A stretch of DNA of 64,000 nucleotides. It comes from Pohlia nutans (lineage: Eukaryota; Streptophyta; Bryopsida; Bryales; Mniaceae). A program made the position numbers and the translations under genes. Of this stretch, positions 11,805 to 24,144 are shown in pieces (the stretch's first letter is position 1; each line of letters starts with the position of its first letter). The stretch is taken from assembly GCA_022496805.1 (NCBI GenBank), contig CM040102.1, forward strand, positions 20,429,955 to 20,493,954. The letters are read 5' to 3'. Below the pieces are notes generated by a model. The model was not told where the DNA came from. It was given only the letters and a program-made list of their open reading frames with translations, and did not search any database.

Positions 11805-14800
11805 CTACTTCTGTTCATTTGAAGGAGTGGATGCTCCCTCCACAGGATCTGCTTTCCACACGATGTCTTTTAGACTTTTGGAAAGACTCTTGTAAAACTG
11901 CAACACCACAATCACAGATAAATTAAACTTCCTGTAAATGAAAAGATGGAAAACAAATCTGTTACTTCATACAGCGAAATCAAACTCTCAGAACCATGCA
12001 GAGAACACAAACAGTCGAAGGCCAGGAGGCCCAAGACATGACCCTCTCTTTCAAACTAAACCAAGACCGTCTTGGAGATTTACGACTTGCTATGAGCATG
12101 AGGATGGAGGTTGTAACTTATAACATTACTAAGTTGGCCTGTGCTGGAATTTGGCATGACAATTCCAACAGCGGAACCATCCTTGCATGCATGCATGGTC
12201 TATATAATATATAAATAACTCTGGACCCTCATCCTCTATTCCAATCCTAATGTACCATGTGGCAATGAAAAGTGACAAGAGAGGGTTCTGTTTCCATATA
12301 GTCAAGTTCAAGTTTCAACAAGGCAACTATGTCATTAGAACTCACAACTCTACTCCTCTTTATAACCCCATGGTCAACAAAAGGTACGAATCCAAACGTT
12401 GTATTGAACCTGACATTATGTCCCATAACCTATTCACCACTCGTGTGACTCGTTGGTTATGTAGTCCAAAAGATGCAGGTGAGAATTTGCTAGCCAGAGT
12501 ATGCGAGAGGGAAATGGTAGCAACAATTACAAACTTACACGGTTGTACTCCAACGTGTCACCGTGGTGCTTCTGTAGCTCAACCATGAAGAGAGAAGGCG
12601 CCACCTCAAACACCTCAGTTGACACTGAAAGATGCCCTTTTCTGCCCAGCTTATCTCCTTGCAACTTCATCTTATAATCTCGTTTTTGAACATTAAAGCC
12701 TAAGGGCTTCGCAGCCTCCTCAATGGACTCAATGATCTCTTTAGCAGATTTTTTGCTAGTGAATCGCGTCTCCTCCTTCTCAGGAATCTGTAGAGCAAGA
12801 TTACAAGACAAGATTAGAATCAGGCTTTTCCTAGAGTCTCCCTTTGTATCATTGGGAGGCTTTTATATGACTACAAGAAGACCTCGCCATGGATCATACG
12901 AAAGATTCTCTTCATGATGTTGTCTACAATTTTTAAATTTATTGGAAACCCTGTCTTAGGTAATATGTACATAAAGTCAACACAAAGAACATTGGATCCC
13001 CAAGGCCCCAGCCTCAGTCATAGATCACTGCAAATGAAACTCAGATCAAAATCTAACAGTTAGGTCTTCTCACATGATTTGCAAGCATTAAATTCCACAG
13101 CAGTTTGAAATGTTACCTCCTTTGACTCGAATAGACCAGAGAGGTTGAGACCTTGAGACATGGAGATGAGCTCGAAAGCATTCATAGTAACCGGTCTAGT
13201 TTCTTTCTTCTCTGTGACCATGTGCTCCTGAATTTCATACAGTAAGCAGCAGCATGTATTAGTGGAAAGATGACTACTCCCAAAACTCCTCATGTCAAAC
13301 TCCTTAGAAGCAAACCAGGCTACTTTTATAAACCAAAAGAGGCATCAAAGCATTCGTCCACTACTATTAGGGTGATTTTTGCCCTTACCGTTGATCCACT
13401 GAAGATAGCATCCACATCATCAAAGCTAATATCCGCTTCCCTATCAAACTTGGCTGGACTGTATCCCTTCTTGAACCAATCGTTTTTATGGATCTGAGCT
13501 GCTGTGATGCGCTGCAACCACAATCACGAACGTAATTAAGAACGTGGATCATGAAAATGCAGTAAATTTACATGCGGTTGAAAAAGCCACCCATTTACAA
13601 TGCAAGTGTCACCCTAACCTTTGAGAAATGAGAAATTTCCACGATATACAATACTCAAGGGTAGTCTAGGCTTGTGATTGGGACTCTTCTACTTTAAAAT
13701 TCAAACTTGTGCATATGATGTTCAAATAATACATATTTTAGTGTGTTGGAATCCTCTAAAAAAAGGGGACAAGGCCCACCAAAACAAATCCATGAACCAC
13801 GCAAAACAACGGGAATGGGCTCCCTATCTTATTGCATGCCCATTTACAAATAAAGTTAAAGATGAGGTTGATAGACATATACAAAATTCCGGCCTGATAC
13901 TTACAGTTCTAGGGTTGGGATCCAAGATCTTTGAAATCAATTTCCGAGCACCTGATGAGAACCAGGGAGGCCACGAAAATTGAGCTCGGTATATCTGCAG
14001 TCAGACACAAAAATCTTAAGAACAGACATTCCATAATACAATGCACTCAAAGAGAAGTATGGAATACATTTCCATGCAGCATGTTGTTAAACTTGGAATG
14101 TTATGTACCTTCTTGTATAGAGCCATAATAGTGGGTTCTTCAAAGGGCAAATAACCAGCCATCAGCACGTACAAAATAACCCCACATGACCACAGATCTG
14201 CGGTAGCTCCGGAATAGCCCTTGTCCATGATAACCTCTGGAGCCACGTAGTTGGGCGTTCCACAAGTCGTGTGAAGCAGTCCATCCTCCTGAAAAAGGAG
14301 AAAAATGTCAGCAACGAATTTGGCGTGTCCGGCATATCCAGTTACTTACAAAAGCACAAAATATCCAAAGGTGGCAGGAATCGCAAGTACTCACCCTGAA
14401 TTGCTGTGGTAGCGCACTCAAGCCAAAATCCGAAATCTTTAAGTTACCCTTGGCGTCCAGAAGCAGATTCTCTGGCTGTAACCAATCCAAAATGAATGTT
14501 ATCAGACACAAAAATATGATACGATCTTCATAATTGAAGAATAAATATCACTCAACGCACTCAACCCTCCCTAATTGTAATGTGCAACTACAGAATGTGC
14601 AATTAGAGAAAGTTGTGTTAACCTAACAACCCAGCTCAGACTGCATATCTTTGTCTAAAACTCAAGTAAATAAACACTTACCTTCAAATCTCTGTGATAA
14701 ACTTGCCGACTATGGCAATAATCCACTGCGTCAATGAGCTGGTGAAAGTACTTCCGTGCCTCATCCTCTGACAGCCTCCCTTGTTCAGCCTGAACACAAC

Positions 14801-15434
14801 AGCAAAAAGCAAAGAAAACCTCAGAAAACGTTAAAACGGACGAAACCAAAGCAACAGATTATCGTACCCGAAAGACAAAAAAACGATTATAAAAATAGAG
14901 TTATTTTTTCAAAAAAAAGTCTATTTTCTATGGTGAATAAAGAGAATATTCGCATCATTTCGGGAAAAAGTTAAATATTAGGCCTGAGCTGCCGAAAAGA
15001 ATACTGTGTAGAAACGTACGATTTTGTTGAAGAGCTCGCCACCGGTAACATACTCCAGCACAATGTAGATCTTCGTCCTGCTCGCCATGACCTGCAAAGG
15101 AAATCATCACCAGATTATGAAACCCTAGCCCTGTTACAACAACAACAAACATGATTTCCAGAAACAAATGGGACAGTGAGAACGAACAAACCTCCAGAAG
15201 CTGCACGACGTAGGGATGCTTGACCAGCTTCATGGTGGAGATTTCTCGCTTGATCTGCTCCACCATCTTGTGCTTCAGAATCTTCTCCTTGTCCAGGATT
15301 TTTATAGCGACGTTCAACCCGGTTTCAATATGGCGAGCCACCTTCACTTTGGCAAATGTGCCCTCTCCCAGCGTCTTGCCGAGGTCATATTTCCCCACCC
15401 GGGTGCGCTCCACAGATCCTTTCGTGCTATTCAT
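11805..15434 (-). CDS. CIPK: CBL-interacting protein kinase (CIPK/SnRK3)
   Basis: This Ser/Thr kinase family is activated by calcium-loaded calcineurin-B-like (CBL) sensors and acts in ion transport and stress signalling, usually at membranes where CBLs sit. Ten exons join in frame to 449 residues: 15434-15192, 15091-15020, 14789-14682, 14475-14395, 14288-14109, 13994-13905, 13511-13389, 13227-13117, 12787-12539, 11897-11805. All introns are GT-AG. Visible motifs are the glycine loop GEGTFAKV (23-30), Lys45, YHRDLK (136-141), DFG (157-159), APE (184-186), the CBL-binding NAF motif (315-317, in [19 protein letters not shown]), and a C-terminal phosphatase-interaction region ([16 protein letters not shown]). 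Length and order are normal for the family. The intron-rich structure and sequence point to the CIPK3/9/23/26-like branch (inference). It looks intact. A Tc1 element lies 254 bp beyond the stop. Confidence 0.95.
11898..12538 (-). other. Last intron of the kinase gene (641 bp)
   Basis: This is the longest intron of the gene, with a GTAAGT donor after CGT and a GTTGCAG acceptor before TTTTACAAG. Open frames on the plus strand here are not supported as genes. Confidence 0.85.
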
Positions 15435-16130
15435 GGTTGCTTACTTTTCTGCCTCTGTTGCTTACTTTTCGACAAACAATCTACCTAACCTTCACCTTTC
15501 TTGCTTCGTGAGCTCTTTCTTTCTCACAGATTCCATAAATATCTGAGTCTGCACACACACACAAACCGCCGCAATTGTCAAAAGAACGCAAAACCTCGAT
15601 TCTCTCACAATTGGCGGCTAAGAACCAAGAAATATTCCAAGATTCTACAGGCGCTCCAAGAGAGACAGAGAGCTCGTTACTTACCGGGGCACGGGAAGAA
15701 ACTGTTCATACTATTTAGTCGCATCCACATCCTGTTGCTGCGGGAAGAAATTGTTCCATGGTCAAAAGCTCCGCGGTTTCTTCATCAGAAAACGAACTAA
15801 GTTAACACCGACCTTAACTGGACACGAATTCTACCAACAATCGGAGGTTTTCAGGCGCGTGTGAATCTAACGACTGACAGGAAAGCGAGCACACGGATTA
15901 CACGCGGGGTTGTGAAGATTGTTCTGCGATTTCTGCAAATGGTTGGCTGGCTGGCTGGCTTCCTCGGCAGGCAGGCAGGGAGGCGCCATTTCTAGCTTAG
16001 CGTCTGATACCCGCGGTTCGAGAGACCCGGAACCGGACCGGACCGGTACGGGCGACGGCGGGTGTGGGTTCCCTCGTGGGGAACGTGGCGGTCATCGGTA
16101 CCGCCAGGTGGTCCCTCTGTCAGGCACTTC
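15435..16130 (-). promoter_or_regulatory. Putative 5' UTR and promoter of the kinase gene
   Basis: The region upstream of the start codon is more GC-rich than its surroundings, especially at 15920-16110. It has GGCT and GGCA short tandem repeats and a run of CCGGA/CCGGT. A consensus GTAAGT donor on the minus strand near 15685 suggests a 5' UTR intron ending a little before the ATG; the acceptor is not certain. No clear TATA box was identified. Confidence 0.5.
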
Positions 16131-17695
16131 TTCCGTTGAGATTGTTTCTTTTTATTTCCTTGATATACTACAGTGTAAATATCGTAGGTTGGTTAAAATT
16201 AGAAACCAAGCATTCTAGCTATTGAAAAAAATTAAAAATGGGAGAAAGGAAATCTTTGAGAATACTTTTACATAACTTTTAGTGGTACACATAAGGACTA
16301 CCCTCCTTCCAATGAAATGATGAGGAATATATTTCATCATTTCGTCAACGCCCATCATTAACTAAAGGGGCACATGGCAAGGGTGTGAAGAACTCAAGGA
16401 TGAAGCTAGATGAAACTCCAAGACAAGCTATTGAATGTTATGGAGTAGAATATGACATGTGTCGAAACTATTAAATTATTTAACATACATGTGTTGAACA
16501 TGTTGTGTAGATTCAGTATTATGCCTAGGGAATAAATATTATGGTAAAGGAAGAGGCCTACATTTGAGGGCAGAGTCCAAATGACGATGGAGATGCCTTG
16601 TATTTTGTTAGGCATGATGAGCCCAGGCCTCTCCCGGCATAATGCACTATCAAAAAAATTGATATGCTCATGAATTTTTATTTTTATTTGTACCGTGTGA
16701 AATTCTCAGAGTGCAAAACGTAATTTGCAATATGAAGTGGCTCGTGAAGTGGTCACGAGAGGTACCTCCCGCTAGATAGGTGGCTTCTTGCAAAGGAAGA
16801 AAATTCTCAATAGTGCATTACAATAGGAAATAAATATTTTTAACAACTGTAAGAGACGCTGTTCATTAGTCTCATTCATGATTCCATCAAATTTTTGTTT
16901 TTTATTTTAATCCCTCCCAATGAATGTATTTGATAGTTCCAACTGAATTTAACCTATTTTCTTTCACTGAGTGTACCCTTACAAACTCAAGTATTCAATC
17001 AAATCAAAAATTGGAGTTTTAAATTTGGAAATAGAATGGTTTAAAATTTGTTCAACTTTCATGTAACTTTTAGAAGCTTATTAGCAAGTGAGTGTGACTT
17101 ATTCCACTTAACTAATTGCAAGTTTGCAAGTTGTTTTATTTGGACGTCTAAAAGCTTCTTTTGTGAATAATGTTATTCAAAATGGTTTTTTCTTTTTATC
17201 ATTAATAATGATTACCATACCCCGTCATCAAGGTTAGCAGGTCATGCCGATTTATTTATTCATTTTTGGCCAAACACTTTTCAACAAATGCCACAATAAT
17301 ACAAATATTCTCTAAGACTCTCTTTTTCACCATAGAACATGGAACATTTTTGGAAAAAGTAATTTCTGAGCTTCTCTTTTTATAATTATTTTTTGCGAAC
17401 ACTGATAGCCATAAAGTTCTTTATCCCTTGTAAGTTGTACCTAAGAATAAGAATCGTTGCATGAGAATCAATGTAGCAGATTTTAGAATATTGGATACAC
17501 CACATCATTCTTTACCTAAAAAACAATGGTGGAGAATTGGAAGTCCACAATAGCCCAACCTCAAAAATCCGAGCAAGAATCGCATGTTTTGAAAAAAGTT
17601 ATCTTTCATGCCGTGAGAGAAAAAGGGTGATACTTGAGTTCTTTTCTCGTTATATTTTGCCATATTTCTCTACTAAATATGGAATTTCTCTTTTG
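16131..17695. other. Intergenic, no gene seen
   Basis: AT-rich sequence without a supported gene, structural RNA or recognisable element. Confidence 0.5.
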
Positions 17696-18245
17696 TTAAC
17701 CCCTGAGCTCCTGAGCAACCATTTTCTGGTCGCTGCCCGGAAAAAACGGGCTATCCGGAACAAAAATATATTTTTTTGAAAAAATAAAAAATATTCTAAA
17801 ATACTACATCAAGTCTACTTTCCAACCCAATTTGAATTATGGCAATCCGAGTTAAACTCCACCCGGGAGAATTTTTCAAAGTAGATCACCTCAACATTGT
17901 CTTAGTGTTACAAAATTTGCTATTTGGGGAAAGTAATGATGATTCCTCCATCGTTTCTCTTGCTTTTTTGAAGTTTACGATAGATAGCCCAACTTTAACC
18001 AATCGTACTAAATTTTGAACTCTAAAATTGAAAATTATAATTTATACAAATTTTCGAAGGTTAATGCTTTTAAATTCATTAAAAAATGATCTAAAGATTA
18101 TTTAGGAAGTTTGACCGTACGGATAATTTGTAAAGATGATACTCTACATTTTGTTTATTAAACCAACCTTCATCAAACATATGGAAGGCACATATTATAA
18201 CACATCTATGTTTTGTCCAATACCCCTCGGGCTTTTAGGGGTTAA
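17696..18245 (+). mobile_element. TTAA element, family B, copy 1
   Basis: A 550-bp element between TTAA sites, starting TTAACCCCTGAGCTCC and ending CTCGGGCTTTTAGGGGTTAA. It is nearly identical in its interior to 33339-33888. Related or partial copies lie at 20840-21391, 22159-22703, 23140-23393 and 28201-28430. It is non-coding. Confidence 0.85.
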
Positions 18246-18407
18246 GGAAAAGAATGAGAAAACTTCAGTTTTTTGGTCAAATTTTCTCTAATTTATTTTG
18301 TGAAGATAGCAAGATTTTGTGAAAAAAACTATCAAAATATGAAGAAATTCTATCATAATATGATTATAATCTTGAGATTTTGGCCAAACATTCATTCTCA
18401 AATTTTT
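18246..18407 (+). repeat. Dispersed repeat P, left part of split copy
   Basis: Together with 19217-19250 this corresponds to the uninterrupted copy at 1915-2105. The repeat is split at a TTAA by the family-E element. It begins directly after the TTAA of the family-B element. Confidence 0.55.
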
Positions 18408-19216
18408 TTAACCCTTTCATGCCTAGGGTACTGTCGCAGACAGCTCTGGATTTCAGTGGGTTTTCCACTGTGGTTGAGACTACCAAAAATAGAATGGGTT
18501 AAATTAGAAAGTAACCATACAATTCTATTCTCAACTCGAGAGCACACATTTTATTAAAATTTGAGAATCATCCGATGGTGGGATCGGAAGATTATAGTAT
18601 GTATTTGAACTGTATAATGCACGCTCAAAAACGAGATTTTCAGGAGTGTGACTTCAAAGTTAAAATAGAATTTGAGGTAAATTTTTAAAAATGAAAGCAA
18701 AGACGTTCAGCTATGCCCTATGTCAACACCTCTCCGTTGCAATCTTTCATATCAAAAATAGACTCACACATAATTATTGTGAGATTTATAAGTGAAAGTG
18801 ACTTGTCCATGTACGGTTTAGGACAAAATTTTATACGTTGAAAATTGACAGGAGTGGGTACATTAGTCAAGATCGGATTACACACACTAATGGAAGATGA
18901 AGAAGAGAACACAATCCAAAAAAATAAAACAAGATAACAAACTTCCAAACACAAGAAATACTACACAATACATATGTTGTATTTGTAAGTATTTACTGTA
19001 TTTTCAAGTATTTGCAGTATTTTTGCGTTCTGTTGATAGGTATTTTGATAGTTGTACAATTCCAAATTGAAAATTTCTTTTTCTGGAAGGTGCGTAATGT
19101 ATGTGCGCAAATCTGAACTTCAGAACTGAAGTTCCAATTCTTCACGGATTCTCTGTTATTTGCATTTCCGACGTTGCAGTGACCATAATCTGGCTTGCTA
19201 GGCACTAAAGGGTTAA
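18408..19216 (+). mobile_element. TTAA element, family E, copy 1
   Basis: An 809-bp element from TTAACCCTTTCATGCC to GGCACTAAAGGGTTAA, with TTAA at both ends. It is inserted in repeat P. Other copies lie at 7974-8582 and 59711-60053. It is non-coding. Confidence 0.8.
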
Positions 19217-19467
19217 CGTCGCCAGTTAGGCTTCAAGAAAAAAAACACAGGAAAAACACTGGATGATACCCTGGCAAGGGCTCAAGAACCTTGTCCCGGG
19301 TATGGTCCGGTACCTGTACATGGTACCATACAAGAAACACGCATCTGTTAATTATTATTTATTTCAGAAATAAAAGGAAGACCAAGCACCACAGAATATG
19401 CCATTGGATGGTGCCGCACCCCACTCAAATTGAACGGCCCTAATTAGCTTGAGAACGGAATATAACA

Positions 19468-19850
19468 GGGTTTTTCTTCTTTTCTTCCGGGCCATCTAAC
19501 TTTAGGCTACAGAGCTCTCATGCAAGTCTTTTTTATCTCTTATTTTTTTATATATGTTTGATAAACCTCTGTTTTTCATACATCCTATCTTTTTCATTCA
19601 ATATATTGGCATCAATGTCATGAAACCCTTCATACATCCTATGTTTTTCATCCAACATCTTGTCCTTTTCATCCATTGCATGTGGCACACACAATCCCGG
19701 CCTTGCTTGTAATCGGTGCAATCCATTGGCTTGGTGGTTTTATGAGGTGACATTTTTCTCATATATTCCCACATGGTGATTCTCCCAGTGGATTTTTGTA
19801 ACAAATTTGCTATAAAAAGCCAAGAAAACCCCTAGAAAATAGTATAAAAT
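19468..19850 (-). repeat. Dispersed repeat Y, copy 1, with coding-like core
   Basis: Read on the minus strand, this matches 25930-26230 plus 27175-27255. The two copies keep similar predicted peptides, a block resembling MRKMSPHKTTKPMDC then HMQ, followed by EKxxMLDEKxxMYxGF, although frames are broken. It may be a transposon that captured a host exon, or remains of its own gene. The product is not recognised. Confidence 0.45.
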
Positions 19851-20247
19851 ACTGCCATTTGTTTCAATTAAAAATAATAAAAATAATGGAAATAAATATA
19901 AAAGTATAAAAATAGCAGCATCAATCTTGAGTCCACGGATTCACAGAACAGTCCCCATTCATCTCCTCCTCCCATTTGTTGCGAAAAGAATCTGAGCCTC
20001 TATTTTGGGGCTATTCAAAGGATTCTAATATTTTTAATGAGTGGGATATGGGTTTCCATCCATTTAGTGCGCTTCCCATTGGACTGTAGAACCAATGATA
20101 CAGTTTTGGACCAAGTCCTGGTCCTGCCCATGCAACGATTTTTCATTTTTGTTCCTTCATTGATAGAGCGAATGAAAAAATTAATAAAATATTCATATTT
20201 TATTAGAAAATTTCTATTGTATGTCTATTTATAAAAATCTATTGTAA

Positions 20248-20463
20248 GGAACTTACATAACATTCTTTAGCAAGTTAGAGAGAGGGCACATTTTTCCTAG
20301 CGCGGTCATCCAAAAGAATCGGCTTTAATCCTGGCATCTTGATCACCATATTTTACGTGGCTTTAGCTCACATGGCTCTAGTTTTAGGATCAAGGCCGAT
20401 TTTTTTGGGTAACTGAGATAGGAAAAAGGTGACAATCAAAGTTATTAAAGAATGCTATGTACA
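20248..20463. mobile_element. Fold-back MITE W
   Basis: Imperfect inverted arms start TTACATAACATTCTTTA on the left and end TAAAGAATGCTATGTA on the right. Inner arms match as well (TCCAAAAGAATCGGC against GGCCGATTTTTTTGG). It is about 215 bp and non-coding. Confidence 0.6.
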
Positions 20464-20839
20464 TTTGAATGTTGCCAACTTCAATTTATTTTTTAAAAGG
20501 TTTTGACAATTTCATTCACTTTTGCACCTTTTTTTTATGTGTAAACATATCATTTAATAGCTTGTAGTGGCTCTGCATTGCTTCACATTAGATGGTGTAA
20601 CATATTCTATACCAAATTAGTACTTAAATGGTCATGTGGACCCCCAAAATGATGCATGAAGGAAAGGCAGAGATCATGAAGGCTATAGAATGTCATGAAG
20701 GTAGCAACTTCTAAAATCAAGTTAAAATTACAATATGTCAAAAAAATCCAATTTCTTTTGATTGTGCAAGTGTTTGTATGAATGGTGGATTCTGATGTAT
20801 CTACGTTGTTATGTGAGTGCTATCGAGTACCAAGTCAAG

Positions 20840-21391
20840 TTAACCCCTAAATGACGGAGGGGGTAAGGGCAAAACATAAATGTGTTATAAAAAATTACTT
20901 CTTCAACTTCGATGATGAAGTTTAGTCCAAAAGAGAAAATGAGGAGCTCGATGTGTAGTAATTATCCATACGGTCAAATATCAAAAAATAGCTTTTTATC
21001 ATCTCGTAATGAATTTAGAAGCATTTAACTTCAAATATTTATCAGAATCACAAATTTTATTTTTAGAATTTGAAATTTTGTATGATTTGTTAAAACTAGA
21101 CATTCTATTCTAAAATAAAAAATTGCAAATTTTTCAACGGAGAGAACATCATTACTTTCCCCAAATAGTAAGTTTTCTAACACTAGACAATGTAGAAGTG
21201 TTTTTCTTTGAAAATTTCTCCCGGGTGGAGTTTAACTTGGATTGACATGATTCAAATTGGGTTGGAAAGTAGACTTGATTACCTATTTAAAAATATTTTT
21301 TATTTTCTATAAAAATATTTTTTCTATTTCGGGCAGCCCATAAAAAAAGGGCAGAGACCATAAAATGGTTGATCCGTCACTTAGGGGTTAA
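20840..21391 (-). mobile_element. TTAA element, family B subtype, copy 1
   Basis: A 552-bp element between TTAA sites, inverted relative to its close relative at 22159-22703. It shares the ACTCCACCCGGGAGAA-type block and the ends CCCCTAAATGACGGAGGG and GATCCGTCACTTAGGGG. It is non-coding. Confidence 0.85.
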
Positions 21392-21612
21392 ATGAATGTA
21401 GAGTTTGTAGATTATGTTAGTTCACAAATGCAATTTTTGTTGTAGGAATCAATTATGGGCATTGTGCGGGGATGAATGCATCTACCTTATCAATTTCCAA
21501 CCACTATGATATTTTAGCACCCGTACATATTGCCAGGGACATAGGGACATCAAAAATATTATAGACTCAAATATATTGCACTTGATCAGATGTTCATTTG
21601 ATGTAAATCCTC

Positions 21613-22162
21613 TTAACCCTTTAAAGTCCCGATTCAACAGTGTTTTCAAAGATTCGTTATAATTTTTTTGATAAAATATTAAAATGGAGTTGATGTACAA
21701 AGCAAAGTTATAAATATCAATGTGAAGATAACATCCGTACAGTTGGATTCATCATATCTGTTATTAATATTTTTTAATTAATTTTGCAAGATTTTCTCTT
21801 GAAATTCAATTAAAAATCCAAAATTAACATTAAAAATATTAAAAATATTGTAATGAAATTGGTATAGCATGCACTACAAGATGGTATGGTTTTCACTATT
21901 TGATTCTACTTATTATGGAAAATCATGATTAAAGTCTCACTTTTTGAACTAAGAGTGAAACTTGACATAAACCACTTTTGCTATTTTTCAAAAATTCTCA
22001 ATATCTTATTGTGAAGATCCGTGCCGTACAAATGGTAGTCAACTAGCACAAGATTTTTTTTTTAAATTGAATGGATGAAAAACATCACCGTGAGTGGTGA
22101 AAGGACACGTCCAGAAATCATCCAATGTCCAAAATCTGGACGCTGACGCGTCAAAGGGTTAA
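21613..22162 (+). mobile_element. TTAA element, family X
   Basis: A 550-bp element from TTAACCCTTTAAAGTCCC to GACGCGTCAAAGGGTTAA. Its terminal TTAA (22159-22162) is also the first TTAA of the next element. It is non-coding. Confidence 0.8.
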
Positions 22163-22703
22163 CCCCTAAGTGACAGATCGACCATTTTATGGTCCTTGCC
22201 CTATTTTACGGGCTTCCCGATATAGAAAAAACAGTTTTATAGAAAATCAATTAAAAAAAACCTTTCAAATAGGAAATCAAGTCTACTTTCCAACCCAATT
22301 TGAATCATGTCAATCCGAGTTAAACTCCACCCGGGAGAATTTTTCAAAGAAAAACACTTCTACATTGTTTAGTGTTAGAAAACTTACTATTTGGGGAAAG
22401 TAATGATGTTCTCTCCTTTGAAAAAATTTCTTTTTTTAATTTTAGAATAGAATGTCTAGTTTTAACGAATCATTAAAAAAAAAATCTAATTTTTTTTTTT
22501 GTAATTCTGATAAATATTTGAAGTTAAATGCTTGTAAATTCATTATGAAATTTTTTCAAATTTGAAATTTGACCATATGGATAATTACTAAACATCAAGC
22601 TACTCATTTTTTCTTTTGGACCAAACTTCATCAAAGTTGAAGAAGTAATTTTTTATAACACATTTATGTTTTGCCTTTACCCCCTCCGTCATTTAGGGAT
22701 TAA
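22159..22703 (+). mobile_element. TTAA element, family B subtype, copy 2
   Basis: A 545-bp element from TTAACCCCTAAGTGACAG to CCGTCATTTAGGGATTAA, nearly a mirror image of 20840-21391. The pair could pair into a long hairpin in a read-through transcript. Confidence 0.85.
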
Positions 22704-23139
22704 TCAATATGTATCTAATGTACCTATTGTCTAAGCAACAATTTTAGAACATTTACCTCGAAAACTTTGACCTTTTATAACTTTTGCATAGAGTATTTAA
22801 ATTCAATAAATTAAAAATAGTGCATTGAAATCACCTTTATTAACTAAAAATAATGTATATAATTACTATATTTTAATAATGGGTGTAGTTTTGCTAGCAC
22901 AAGGCATAAGTGCCCAATTTAAGAACTCGTAGTAATGCTTAAGAAATGAAATCTTTAAATTATGTAAATCTAATATCCTTCTTAGTCCTTTTAAAGATTG
23001 AATACAAACAGTTTTTAGTCTAGAATCCATACTTAAAATCAAAATTTACCAAAATCAACAAGTGGACAAAACAAACAAACTAGTTTGCAATATTGTTATT
23101 AGTTTTGAAGTGAAAAGGTATTATTTGCATGAATTTAAA

Positions 23140-23393
23140 CAAATTTTAACTCATCATGCTAAATTTAAACTCTAAAAGTAAAAATTGTAATTTATACAAA
23201 TTTTCAAAAGCTAATGCTTTTAAATTCATTAAAAAATCTCAAGTTCTTTTTTGGGAGTTTGACCATATGGATAATTTGTAGAGACGATGTCCTACATTTT
23301 GTGTATTGAACCAAACTTCATCAAACATATGGAAGGCACATGTTATAACACATCTATGTTTTGTCCAATACCCGTTGGGCTTTTAGGCCTTAA
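23140..23393 (+). mobile_element. TTAA element, family B, 5'-truncated copy
   Basis: It matches the 3' half of 17696-18245, through ATGGAAGGCACA and TTTTGTCCAATACCC to a modified end TTTTAGGCCTTAA. The 5' half is absent. Confidence 0.65.
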
Positions 23394-23668
23394 ACGCACA
23401 ACTTAAGAATTGTTTGGATTTCATGCCTTTGGAAAGGAGTTTAGACACTTAGAATTCCCATTTAATGTAGTGTAGAAACAATCGATTACTATAATTTCCC
23501 GAAGAATACTAATAAACATTTGAACAACAAAGGAAACGAATTTGTAGAAAAAAAGAAACTTCAATCAAGGCAGTGGATTAACTTCTAAAAGAGTTGCCCT
23601 CTTAGTTACATTTCATAAGACATCTTTGAAATTCTCCAAATGTAAAGAGGAGTCAAGACGTTTAGGGG

Positions 23669-24144
23669 TCAACCCCTAACCATTCCGACGTTCATATTTT
23701 GGACGCTTTTTGAGTTACTTTGACTTTGAAGAGTTGTAACTTTTGCATACAATGTTCGATTTCAATTTGGTTTTGGAAAAACCCCCCACCATGATGTCTA
23801 GTTTGAGTGGTAAAAGTTTTAGATCAATCCAAGATGTATTGAATTTTTGGAAATCATTTGAAAGTTGGAATCTTTTTTTTGGACAATTTTTGTGCATTTT
23901 GATGGCTGCAGCTTTGGGGGCTTGTATCTTCTTCATCTAATGTTTGTTTTTAACATATTGTTTTTAATATTTTTTGTGATCTATGTGGCGAAATGACTCC
24001 AAATTTGATCCACATCATTTACAACATGGATACCACAAAATTGTATAGTTGAGATTTCTATACCTTACTTACATTTAAACCTTTAACACATCAAATGCAA
24101 TAATGTTTTAAAGCCCAAAAAAACTAAGGACGCTTAGGGGTTAA
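23669..24144 (+). mobile_element. TTAA element, family D, short copy
   Basis: A 476-bp element from TCAACCCCTAACCATTCC to GGACGCTTAGGGGTTAA; the left TTAA has changed to TCAA. It shares both ends with the 819-bp copy at 30937-31755 but lacks the middle, so it is an internal deletion derivative. Confidence 0.75.

Noticed and set aside
12250..12588. 112-codon plus-strand frame
   Set aside because: It overlaps the last intron and exon 9 of the kinase gene on the opposite strand and has no independent support.
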